From: Mycobacterium asiaticum DSM 44297
GTDB lineage: Bacteria > Actinomycetota > Actinomycetes > Mycobacteriales > Mycobacteriaceae
DNA: 64,000 bases
Direction: 5' to 3'
Assembly: GCF_000613245.1 (NCBI RefSeq)
Contig: NZ_HG964936.1
Coordinates: 615,055 to 679,054 of the forward strand
How positions within the stretch are numbered: position 1 is the stretch's first letter; every line of letters begins with the position of its first letter. Shown one piece after another: positions 18,531 to 25,923 of the stretch. A program made the translations under genes and the position numbers. Below the pieces are notes generated by a model, which made no database searches, was not told the DNA's origin, and was given only the letters and a program-made list of their open reading frames with translations.

Positions 18531-18594
18531 ACCCAAAGGGTATCGCGACCGGACGAAAAGAGTCTTGGACGAACGAAGCGTCCAGCTCGACTCT
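18529..18594. promoter_or_regulatory. Divergent LysR/SDR regulatory region with two dyads
   Basis: Dyad 1 is ATACCC-AAA-GGGTAT (18529-18543), a perfect palindrome with T-N11-A at 18530-18542, overlapping the LysR start. Dyad 2 (18559-18594) is nested: AGAGTC (18559) and TGGACG (18566) on the left, CGTCCA (18579) and GACTCT (18589) on the right, ending 6 bases before the SDR ATG. Two sites are usual for LysR recognition and activation half-sites, although dyad 2 differs in sequence and may serve another protein. Confidence 0.6.
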
Positions 18595-18600
18595 GGATGC

Positions 18601-19317
18601 ATGAGCTTGCGCAACCAACGCGTCCTGGTCATCGGCGGGACATCGGGTATCGGGCTTGCCGTGGCCGCGGCGGCCGCCGAGCAGGGCGCGACACCCATCG
18701 TCGCCTCGCGCCGCGCCTCGAGCGTCGAACGCGCCCTGGCCGCGCTGCCCGCCGGCGCACGCGGCGCCACAGTCGATCTCGCCGACCCGCCCTCCATCGA
18801 GCGGCTCGCTGCCGAGGTGGGACCGGTCGAGCATTTGGTCTACACCGCGGGGGAGCCGCTGGAGCTGGTCCCGCTGGCGGGGCTGACACCGGAGGTGATC
18901 CTTGGCTTCTATCAGACCCGTTTCGTCGGCGTGTGCAGCGCCGTGCGGGTCTTCGGCCCGCGCCTGCCCCCGGGCGGGTCGATCACGTTGACCAGCGGAT
19001 CGGCCAGTGAGCAACCCGAATTCGGGTCGCTGCCGGTGAGCCTGTGTGGCGCGATGAACGCGCTGACCGCCGCCCTGGCGGTCGAGCTGGCACCGATACG
19101 GGTGAACGCCGTCGCGCCGGGGGTGGTGCGCTCGCCGCTGTGGGACAGCATGGATGTTGCCGCCCGAGAGGAGATGTTCACCCAAGCGGCACAGGGGATT
19201 CCGCTGCGCCGCATCGGGGAGGCCGACGAAGTGGCACGGGCCTACCTGTACTGCATCGAGCAGGCCTACTCCACCGGGACAGTGGTCAAGGTCGACGGCG
19301 GCAGCGTCCTTGTCTAG
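18601..19317 (+). CDS. Short-chain dehydrogenase/reductase, likely LysR-controlled
   Basis: A 238-residue SDR with the GGTSGIGLAVAAAAAEQG cofactor motif and SRRAS (basic, NADP-type inference). The canonical NNAG region is replaced by YTAGEP, and the usual YxxxK is absent: after TSGSAS the segment reads LPVSLCGAMNALTAALA, with Leu-Cys-Gly in place of the Tyr. Catalysis may therefore be altered, as in divergent or atypical SDRs. The start is the ATG directly after dyad 2. The C-terminus (YSTGTVVKVDGGSVLV) is standard. Confidence 0.83.
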   Translation: MSLRNQRVLVIGGTSGIGLAVAAAAAEQGATPIVASRRASSVERALAALPAGARGATVDLADPPSIERLAAEVGPVEHLVYTAGEPLELVPLAGLTPEVILGFYQTRFVGVCSAVRVFGPRLPPGGSITLTSGSASEQPEFGSLPVSLCGAMNALTAALAVELAPIRVNAVAPGVVRSPLWDSMDVAAREEMFTQAAQGIPLRRIGEADEVARAYLYCIEQAYSTGTVVKVDGGSVLV

Positions 19318-19341
19318 GTGTCAGTAGTGGCGGCGTCGCAA

Positions 19342-19932
19342 TTAATTGGCGGATTCAGCGCAGGAAGCGGTGGTAATGCCGCGGATAGCGGCCCGCACCC
19401 GGTCGGACACCGCACGCGGGGATGCGGTGTCGAACTTGCCGTCGAGGTGCAGGAAGGCCAGACCGTGCACGAGGCTCCACAGGGAATTGCTCATGGCCTC
19501 GACGTCAGCGCCCGGGAAGCACGCTCGGGCGGCGCCACTGACGAGCTGCCAGATTGCGGCCGTTGCTGCAACCCGTTCGCTGTTCTCCCGCTCGCAGGGC
19601 TCGCCGAACATCAACCGGAACAAGGCGGGGCGGCGCAACGCGAACTCGACGTAGGCGAGGCCCAGTTCCGCGAGATCCTCTGCGGTATTTGGCGAGGGGT
19701 TGGGGGCGGCCATGCAGTCCGCCAGCTCTCGATAGCCGACGGCGGCGACCGCGGAGACCAATGCGTCGCGGTCCTCATAGTGGCGGTACGGCGCTCCGGG
19801 CGACACACCGGCGCGGCGTGCCACCGCGCGCAGCGACAGGCCGGCGGTGGTGCCGTCTTCTTCCAGGAGTTCGATCGCCGCACGAACACATGCGGCGCGC
19901 AGGTCGCCGTGATGGTAGGTGGAACTCGGCAT
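19342..19932 (-). CDS. TetR/AcrR-family transcriptional regulator
   Basis: The 196-residue protein begins MPSSTYHHGDLRAACVRAAI with HTH LSLRAVARRAGVSPGAPYRHYEDRDALVSAVA. The YHHGDL start and the ligand domain (YVEFALRRPALFRLMFG, WSLVHGLAFLHLDG) match the WHG-type TetR C-terminal family. The start is ATG 19932. Upstream ATGs in frame lie within operator-like repeats. It is divergent from the monooxygenase operon at 20086 and probably represses it. Confidence 0.86.
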   Translation of the reverse strand: MPSSTYHHGDLRAACVRAAIELLEEDGTTAGLSLRAVARRAGVSPGAPYRHYEDRDALVSAVAAVGYRELADCMAAPNPSPNTAEDLAELGLAYVEFALRRPALFRLMFGEPCERENSERVAATAAIWQLVSGAARACFPGADVEAMSNSLWSLVHGLAFLHLDGKFDTASPRAVSDRVRAAIRGITTASCAESAN

Positions 19933-19953
19933 GAGGTAGGTCACACTCCCAGC

Positions 19954-19997
19954 ATGTAGACACTGCATACATCGCAGACTAATGTAAGCACTGCTTA
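19954..19997. promoter_or_regulatory. Operator-like repeats between TetR and monooxygenase operon
   Basis: ATGTAGACACTGC (19954-19966) and ATGTAAGCACTGC (19982-19994) are direct repeats matching at 11 of 13 bases, with starts 28 bases apart. The second contains a perfect dyad TAAGCA-C-TGCTTA (19985-19997). The pair lies just upstream of the TetR start, as expected for an autoregulated TetR operator with two dimer sites. Confidence 0.6.
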
Positions 19998-20085
19998 TCA
20001 GCATAGGTCAGTAGCCGGCGGCGTACCGCATCGGTTCTGCTTCACATTCCAAGCAATTGCTCCTGCCAGCCCACTTGGAGGCGTC

Positions 20086-21579
20086 TTGAACTCAAATGCT
20101 TTTTCTCACAACCACATCGCCATAATCGGCGCCGGATTCGGTGGACTCGCCGTGGCAATCCGGCTGCAGCAATCCGGATTCAACAACTTCGTGGTGCTGG
20201 ATCGCGCCGCCGACATCGGCGGCGTGTGGCGAGACAACACCTATCCGGGCGCTGCCGTCGACATTCAGTGTCAGTTGTACTCATTGTCATCGGCGCTGAA
20301 CCCGCAGTGGCGCAACAGGTTCGCCAAGCAGCCAGAGATCTGGAATTACATGCGCGATGTCGTGCGACGGTTCGGTTTGTTGCCCCACCTGTTGCTGAAT
20401 TGTGCTGTTGAAGGGCTGGATTGGGATCCCGTCGAACAGCTTTGGCGAATCCAGACGGTGCTGGGAGAGCGCACCGCCAAACACATCGTCGTCGCCACTG
20501 GGGCGCTTGCTGAGCCCAACATTCCACAGCTTCCCGGCATGGACCGCTTTGCCGGCCCATTGTTTCACTCCGCCCGGTGGGACCACGGGATCGACTTGAC
20601 CGGCAAGCGCGTCGCGGTCATCGGAACAGGTGCGTCGGCCGCGCAATTCATACCAGCCCTACAGTCAACCGTCGCTCATATGACGGTATTTCAACGAACG
20701 CCCGCGTGGGTCTTACCGCGGCACGACCGAGCGATCGGTGCCCGTAAGCAACAGATGTTGGAAACCCTTCCCGCTCTGCAACGGCTACAGCGGTTGCGCT
20801 TCTACCTCAAGCGCGAGCAGCTTCTCCTCGGCTTCCGTCATCCCGTATTCCAGAAACCGGCCGAGTTCCTGGCCCGCAAACATCTTTACGCGCAGGTCAG
20901 CGATCCCGAGCTACGGGCAAAGCTGCTTCCCGATTACCGATTGGGCTGCAAGCGCATAGTCATCTCCGACGATTACCTGTCCGCGCTCGTCAAGCCCAAC
21001 GTCACAGTGGTCACTGAGGGCATTCACGAGATCACCCCGGGCGGCATAGTCGACGACAGCGGCGCCGAACATCGGGTCGACACAATAATTCTCGGGACAG
21101 GGTTCAAGACCGATCGGTTGCCGTTGACCGACCGTATCCGCGGTGTCGACGGGACGAGCATGGCGGAAAGGTGGGCAGGCAATCCGACCGCATACCTGGG
21201 CATCACGGTCGCCGGGTTTCCCAACTGCTATCTGATCGCCGGCCCCAACACCGGTCTCGGGCACACATCGGTGCTGTACATGTACGAGTCCCAGGCCAAC
21301 TACATTGCCTCGACCATCAGTTATGCGCGCACCCACTCCGTCGCCGCGCTCGAGCCGACCCGCCACGCCCAGGAGGCGTACACGGCCGAAGTGGATCGGC
21401 TCAGCGTCGGAACGGTGTGGTCAAGCGGCGGCTGCAGGAGTTGGTATCTGAACGCCAACGGCCGCAACACCAACCTGTGGCCGGGCGGCACCTTGAGCTA
21501 CCGGCGGAGAACACGGCGGTTCGACCCCGACCATTACGTCTTGCGTCATCGGCTCGCGGCCGCGCCGGCGTCACCGTGA
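20086..21579 (+). CDS. Flavin-containing monooxygenase, Baeyer-Villiger type
   Basis: The 497-residue protein has an FAD Rossmann loop GAGFGG (residues 15-20), the Baeyer-Villiger fingerprint FAGPLFHSARW (F155-x-G-xxx-H161-xxx-W165) and an NADPH loop IGTGASA (179-185). Such enzymes insert oxygen into ketones to give esters or lactones. The start is TTG 20086, fixed by GGAGG at 20077-20081. The nearby ATG at 20096 is out of frame. It heads an apparent operon with an alpha/beta hydrolase, which could open the ester product, then a methyltransferase and a GMC oxidoreductase. The upstream DNA looks more AT-rich than its neighbours. Confidence 0.9.
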   Translation: MNSNAFSHNHIAIIGAGFGGLAVAIRLQQSGFNNFVVLDRAADIGGVWRDNTYPGAAVDIQCQLYSLSSALNPQWRNRFAKQPEIWNYMRDVVRRFGLLPHLLLNCAVEGLDWDPVEQLWRIQTVLGERTAKHIVVATGALAEPNIPQLPGMDRFAGPLFHSARWDHGIDLTGKRVAVIGTGASAAQFIPALQSTVAHMTVFQRTPAWVLPRHDRAIGARKQQMLETLPALQRLQRLRFYLKREQLLLGFRHPVFQKPAEFLARKHLYAQVSDPELRAKLLPDYRLGCKRIVISDDYLSALVKPNVTVVTEGIHEITPGGIVDDSGAEHRVDTIILGTGFKTDRLPLTDRIRGVDGTSMAERWAGNPTAYLGITVAGFPNCYLIAGPNTGLGHTSVLYMYESQANYIASTISYARTHSVAALEPTRHAQEAYTAEVDRLSVGTVWSSGGCRSWYLNANGRNTNLWPGGTLSYRRRTRRFDPDHYVLRHRLAAAPASP

Positions 21580-21612
21580 GTTGCGGACATCGGCAGGAAG
21601 GCGAGGCCCCGC

Positions 21613-22401
21613 GTGCTGGAAGTGATCGACAAAGGTGAGACCAGCGAAAGGCACCCGTGCCCCTTGTTATTCGTGCATGGTGCATGGCACGGGGCCTGGT
21701 GCTGGGACGAGTACTTCCTTGATTTCTTCGCCGGCCGGGGGTTCCGGGTTTTGGCCCCCAGCCTGCGAGGACACGGTGGGAGTCCGGTCGAGAAATCCGT
21801 TCGGAAGTGCTCCATTTCGGAGTTCGTCCGCGATGTGGCCACGGTTGCGCAGCGGCTGCCGCGATTGCCGGTGCCGGTAGGGCATTCCATGGGCGGGTTC
21901 GTCGTGCAGAAGTACCTGGAAAGTCATGATGCGCCGGCCGCGGTGCTGATCTCCTCGGCGCCGCCACGTGGTCAGCTCCGCTCCCTGATCCGCTCGCTCC
22001 GCCGACATCCGTGGCGTTCAACGAAATTCGCGATAACCGGCCGCCCCGCCGACCTGTGCGGATCCCCGGCGCGGACCCGGGAGCTGTTCTTTGGCAGCCG
22101 CGCCCCCGACCATCTGGTGGAGGCCACCGCCGCGCGGCTTCAGCCGGACAGCATGCGGGCCATGTTTTTCGACATGGTGACCGGCGACCTGGTGGACACG
22201 AGAAAGGTCAACTCACCGATGCTTGTCATGGGCGGGGCAGGCGACCAGCTCTATTCGGCTGGCGATGTCCGCCGTACCGCCGAGGCCTATCGGACGTCCC
22301 CAGTGTTCATCCCGCACGCAGGGCACGACGTCATGCTTGAGCCGGGATGGAATACGGCGGCCGAGACGATCGAGTCTTGGCTTGGTCAACATGGGCTCTG
22401 A
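21613..22401 (+). CDS. Alpha/beta hydrolase (esterase-like)
   Basis: A 262-residue alpha/beta hydrolase with an oxyanion motif HGAWHGAW (residues 22-29), the nucleophile elbow GHSMGG (Ser92), the acid Asp211 (GGAGDQLYS) and the base His238 (PHAGHDVMLE). The compact size and HGAWHGAW pattern resemble salicylate/ester-hydrolysing esterases. It starts at GTG 21613, 33 bases after the monooxygenase. Pairing with a Baeyer-Villiger enzyme suggests hydrolysis of the ester or lactone formed, which is inference. Confidence 0.87.
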   Translation: MLEVIDKGETSERHPCPLLFVHGAWHGAWCWDEYFLDFFAGRGFRVLAPSLRGHGGSPVEKSVRKCSISEFVRDVATVAQRLPRLPVPVGHSMGGFVVQKYLESHDAPAAVLISSAPPRGQLRSLIRSLRRHPWRSTKFAITGRPADLCGSPARTRELFFGSRAPDHLVEATAARLQPDSMRAMFFDMVTGDLVDTRKVNSPMLVMGGAGDQLYSAGDVRRTAEAYRTSPVFIPHAGHDVMLEPGWNTAAETIESWLGQHGL

Positions 22402-22521
22402 GCTCGCCCGGTTTGGCGCCCCAGCGGGAGTGCGCGCGTGGGTGCCCACAGCCGGTGAAGCACAACAGGTTTCAAATGGTGCTCACCCTCTCCCCGATAT
22501 CAATTATGCGAAGGAAGACCG

Positions 22522-23466
22522 ATGAATGTGAACGAGGTTCCGACGGGAGTGGGGTGGACGGGTCTGATGACCGCGTTCAGCCGCGCGCATGAGTCGCTGC
22601 GGAAAGACCGAATGTTCGACGATCCGCTTGCCGCGGCGGTCGTTACGACCGCGAACGGGATCAGGTCTGCAACCCACAAGCGACTGCCGCGCCTGGGACC
22701 GGCAACCAATGACGGTTCGTCGGGTCTGTGGAACTTGTTCAGCTTCTATTTCGCACACCGCACGGTCTTTTACGACAGCCGTGTGCTGAATGCGATCGAC
22801 GCGGGTTGCCGACAGATTGTGCTCTTGGGCGCGGGATTCGACGGTCGTGCATTTCGGTTGGGGCTGCCCGGGGAGGCCACCGTATTCGAGATGGACCAGG
22901 CGTCGGTGCTTGGTTTTAAAGAACGGATCCTGCTGCAGCACAACCTTGTTCCCAGCTGCCCTCGAGTGACGCTAGCGGCCGATCTTCGCGAGGAGATCGC
23001 GGGCCCACTGATGGCCGCGGGATTTCGACCGGATCAACGAACGCTATGGATCGCAGAGGGGCTGCTGATGTACTTCACCCAGGCGGAGGCCAATCGACTG
23101 CTCGACCGCGTCTCAGCGTTGTCAGCCGTCGGAAGTCATTTCATCAGCGAGTATTTCACTGCCCAATGGAACTTCGAGGACGTCAACTACGAACTGTTGG
23201 ACGAAATGGACCAGGCGGTCTGGGACCTGCTGACGTGGGAATTTCCCAGCGACCCGCTGGCCCAGGAGCCCGGAGATTGGCTCGCATCGCACGGGTGGGA
23301 GGTCCGCACCTGCACGACGGTCGGCGAATTCGGCCGCGCTTCTCGTCGCGAAGTGCCACCGCAGTTCGCGACGGCGGACGGCCCAGACATCTTTCTGTTC
23401 GACGGCATCAAAGGGGATGGGCCCAAGTCGAGCGTGACCCGACAGAAGTCCTACGAGTCGCTTTGA
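22522..23466 (+). CDS. LCM-type SAM-dependent methyltransferase in the oxidative operon
   Basis: The 314-residue protein belongs to the same broad TIGR00027/LCM fold as the four other methyltransferases in the window. It has VLLGAGFDGRAFRLGLPGEATVFEMDQ (SAM loop) and WIAEGLLMYFTQAEANRLLDR. It diverges from the other four, lacking their WDLASSVG N-terminus. It lies 120 bases after the hydrolase. GGAAG at 22511-22515 precedes its ATG. It probably O-methylates a carboxyl or hydroxyl of the pathway compound, an inference from fold and context only. Confidence 0.8.
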   Translation: MNVNEVPTGVGWTGLMTAFSRAHESLRKDRMFDDPLAAAVVTTANGIRSATHKRLPRLGPATNDGSSGLWNLFSFYFAHRTVFYDSRVLNAIDAGCRQIVLLGAGFDGRAFRLGLPGEATVFEMDQASVLGFKERILLQHNLVPSCPRVTLAADLREEIAGPLMAAGFRPDQRTLWIAEGLLMYFTQAEANRLLDRVSALSAVGSHFISEYFTAQWNFEDVNYELLDEMDQAVWDLLTWEFPSDPLAQEPGDWLASHGWEVRTCTTVGEFGRASRREVPPQFATADGPDIFLFDGIKGDGPKSSVTRQKSYESL

Positions 23467-23522
23467 ACCGAAACCTAATTCCGCCGTACTTGTAAGTGTC
23501 CGAAACAGTGAGGAGAACTTTT

Positions 23523-25076
23523 GTGGATACAGTTTTAGAGCCGCGATACGACGTCATCGTGTGCGGGGCGGGGTCGTCAGGATCGGTGATCGCCGGCCGG
23601 TTGGCCGAGAGCTCTGACATCAAAGTCTTACTGCTGGAGGCTGGTGGTAATGACGAGGTACCTAGCGTCACCAACGCATGGCAATGGCCGGCTAACATCG
23701 GCAGCGAACTTGACTGGGGCTTCATGGCCGATCCGGACCCGCAGCTGTACGGGCGCTCGATCCCTTTCTCAATGGGCAAAGTGCTTGGCGGCGGTTCCAG
23801 CATCAACCTGATGGTCTGGGCGCGAGGACACCGCAGCGATTGGGAACACTATGCTGCCGAATCCGGCGAGCCGGCCTGGGGATACGAGTCGACCCTCGAG
23901 CTGTACCGCCGCATCGAGGACTGGCAGGGCATCGGTGAGCCCGAACATCGGGGCAGGGGCGGACCGGTGTTCGTACAGCCGGCCCCCGACGCGCATCCCC
24001 TGGCCGCCGCGGTATTGGAAGGGGCCAAGGCACTAGGGATTCCGACCTACCCAAGCCCCAACGGCCGACTGATGGAGGAGACCCGAGGCGCTGCCATCAC
24101 CGACTTGCGCTGGCGTGACGACAAGCGCCTATCGGTGTTTCGCACCTACACCTCCCTGCCTCAGCAGCGGCCGAACCTGACCGTGGTGCCGCGCGCACTG
24201 GTCACCCGCTTGATCTTCGACGGCATCCGGGTGACCGGCGTCGAGGTCGTCCACGCCGGCGAGGTTCATCGGGTGGCAGCCGCAGCCGAGGTCGTACTGT
24301 CGCTCGGTGCCATTCACACCCCCAAGGTGCTGATGCAGTCCGGTATAGGCGACGAAGACGAATTGCGTGGAGCGGGCGTCGACGTCCGCCAACACCTGCC
24401 CGGCGTGGGACGCAACCTTCAGGACCACTTCGGTTTCGACTGCGTGTGGGAGTTTCCCGAGACCATCCAGAGCAACACCCAGGTGGCCTCGGCATTGTTC
24501 TGGGACTTGGGGGGTACGGAGCTCCAGGCGCCGGACTTGTTCGCATGTATGGGACCCTTCCCCAAGGCCACCGTGGAGAACGTCGCGAAATACGTCCTGC
24601 CAGAGAATAGTTGGACCTTGTTCGGTTCACCCACGCACCCCAAGAGCCGGGGTCGGCTTCGGCTGTCCGGCGGTGATCCGACCGATCCCATCCGGATCGA
24701 AGCAAATGCACTGTCGGCCCCCGAGGACCTCAAGACAGCGATCGCTTGTGTCGAAATGCTGCGCGAGATCGGCAACTCCCGGGAGCTTCGTCCTTTCGTC
24801 GCGCGCGAGGTCATGCCGGGCGACCTCACGGGCGCCGAGTTGGAGACTTTTCTGCGCAACGCAGTCACCACCTATTGGCACGAATGCGGTACGGCGAAGA
24901 TGGGCCGCGATTCCATGTCCGTGGTCGACGGACACCTCAAGGTCTACGGTGTCGAAGGGCTGCGCGTCGCCGACGCGTCCATCCTTCCGCGCATCACAGT
25001 CGCCAACACCATGGCGCCGTGCGTCGTCATCGGTGAACGGGCCGCGGAATTCATCCAAGCCGAGCATCGAGCGTGA
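23523..25076 (+). CDS. GMC oxidoreductase (choline dehydrogenase/alcohol oxidase-like)
   Basis: From GTG 23523 the protein has 517 residues. AGGAGA lies 6 bases upstream, favouring this over GTG 23496. The FAD loop is VCGAGSSGSVIAGRL (residues 13-27). GMC signature 1 (MGKVLGGGSSINLMVWARGH) and signature 2 (SLGAIHTPKVLMQSGIG) are present, and the C-terminal active-site pair is TYWHECGTAKMG (His) and ITVANTMAP (Asn). It oxidises a primary or secondary alcohol with FAD. It closes the four-gene run. The 26-base inverted repeat beyond it may end the transcript. Confidence 0.9.
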   Translation: MDTVLEPRYDVIVCGAGSSGSVIAGRLAESSDIKVLLLEAGGNDEVPSVTNAWQWPANIGSELDWGFMADPDPQLYGRSIPFSMGKVLGGGSSINLMVWARGHRSDWEHYAAESGEPAWGYESTLELYRRIEDWQGIGEPEHRGRGGPVFVQPAPDAHPLAAAVLEGAKALGIPTYPSPNGRLMEETRGAAITDLRWRDDKRLSVFRTYTSLPQQRPNLTVVPRALVTRLIFDGIRVTGVEVVHAGEVHRVAAAAEVVLSLGAIHTPKVLMQSGIGDEDELRGAGVDVRQHLPGVGRNLQDHFGFDCVWEFPETIQSNTQVASALFWDLGGTELQAPDLFACMGPFPKATVENVAKYVLPENSWTLFGSPTHPKSRGRLRLSGGDPTDPIRIEANALSAPEDLKTAIACVEMLREIGNSRELRPFVAREVMPGDLTGAELETFLRNAVTTYWHECGTAKMGRDSMSVVDGHLKVYGVEGLRVADASILPRITVANTMAPCVVIGERAAEFIQAEHRA

Positions 25077-25093
25077 ACTTGGCGACGTAGTAG

Positions 25094-25214
25094 CGGCGTG
25101 TCGCGTCGCGAAATGCACAGTCGGCGAGCTGGCGCCGCCCGCCGCCCGCGCTCAACGGGCGCCCGCTGGGCTCGAGACCCAGACCGAGTGTGCATTTCGC
25201 GACGCGACACGCCG
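25094..25214. repeat. 26-base perfect inverted repeat, GCGGCGTGTCGC family (copy 2)
   Basis: Arms 25094-25119 and 25189-25214 are exact reverse complements (CGGCGTGTCGCGTCGCGAAA followed by TGCACA on the left). The 69-base spacer is GC-rich. It lies between the convergent GMC and aldolase genes. It could act as a bidirectional terminator or be a small non-autonomous mobile element. No coding potential is seen. Confidence 0.7.
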
Positions 25215-25272
25215 ACGAAGCGTCGCGTGATTCACGCTCGGCAGCTCCCTACAGTCGGCGAGCTGGCGCAAA

Positions 25273-25923
25273 TCAGTTGGCACGCAGGTAGGTGTACACC
25301 CCGGCGAAATTGCGGTTGACCTTCTCGGGCACCGGCACCGGTCCACCGAGCGCCCGTGCGCCCCAAGCAATTTGGGCGGTGCGTTCGACCAGTGCGGTGA
25401 TGTGCAGGGCTTTGTCCGGCCGGGGACCGACCGCCACCAGCCCGTGGTTGGCGATCAGGGCCGCGCCGCGACCCTGAAGCGCCTTGACCGCGTTCGTGCC
25501 GACATCGGGTGTGCCGGAGGCGGCGTACTCGGCACACCGCACGTCACCGCCGCAGTACACCGCGAATTCATCGATGCACGCCGGGATCGGCTGGTGTGCC
25601 GCCGCGAACATGGTGGCCCAGACGGGGTGGCTGTGGATGACGCTGCCGATGTCGTCGAAGGCGTGATAGCAGGCCAGGTGCAACTGCATCTCCGTCGACG
25701 GCATGCGGCCGTCCTTGGCTTGCAGCACAGCGCCTTCCGGGTCGACCAGCACGAGATCATCCAGCGCCATGTCGGCATAGTCGACCGATGACGGCGTGAT
25801 CACCAGGTTTCCGTCCGAGCGCCGCGCCGAGATGTTGCCGGCGGTGCCTTCCACCAGACCACGGCGCAGCATGTCCTTGGCCGCCGCCAGCACCGAATGT
25901 TCGGCGTTGTCCACAAACTTCAC
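25273..25923 (-). CDS. fucA: Class II aldolase/adducin-family protein (Rv0727c-like, FucA-type)
   Basis: The 216-residue protein has the class II aldolase layout: AGNISARRSDGNLVITPSS (substrate loop), the zinc pair in GSVIHSHPVWATMFA, DEFAVYCGGD and the third zinc His in ALIANHGLVAVG. These enzymes cleave phosphorylated sugars or sugar acids, fuculose-1-phosphate in the named member. The true substrate here is uncertain. It overlaps the upstream dehydrogenase by 4 bases and belongs to one unit with it. Confidence 0.82.
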   Translation of the reverse strand: MKFVDNAEHSVLAAAKDMLRRGLVEGTAGNISARRSDGNLVITPSSVDYADMALDDLVLVDPEGAVLQAKDGRMPSTEMQLHLACYHAFDDIGSVIHSHPVWATMFAAAHQPIPACIDEFAVYCGGDVRCAEYAASGTPDVGTNAVKALQGRGAALIANHGLVAVGPRPDKALHITALVERTAQIAWGARALGGPVPVPEKVNRNFAGVYTYLRAN

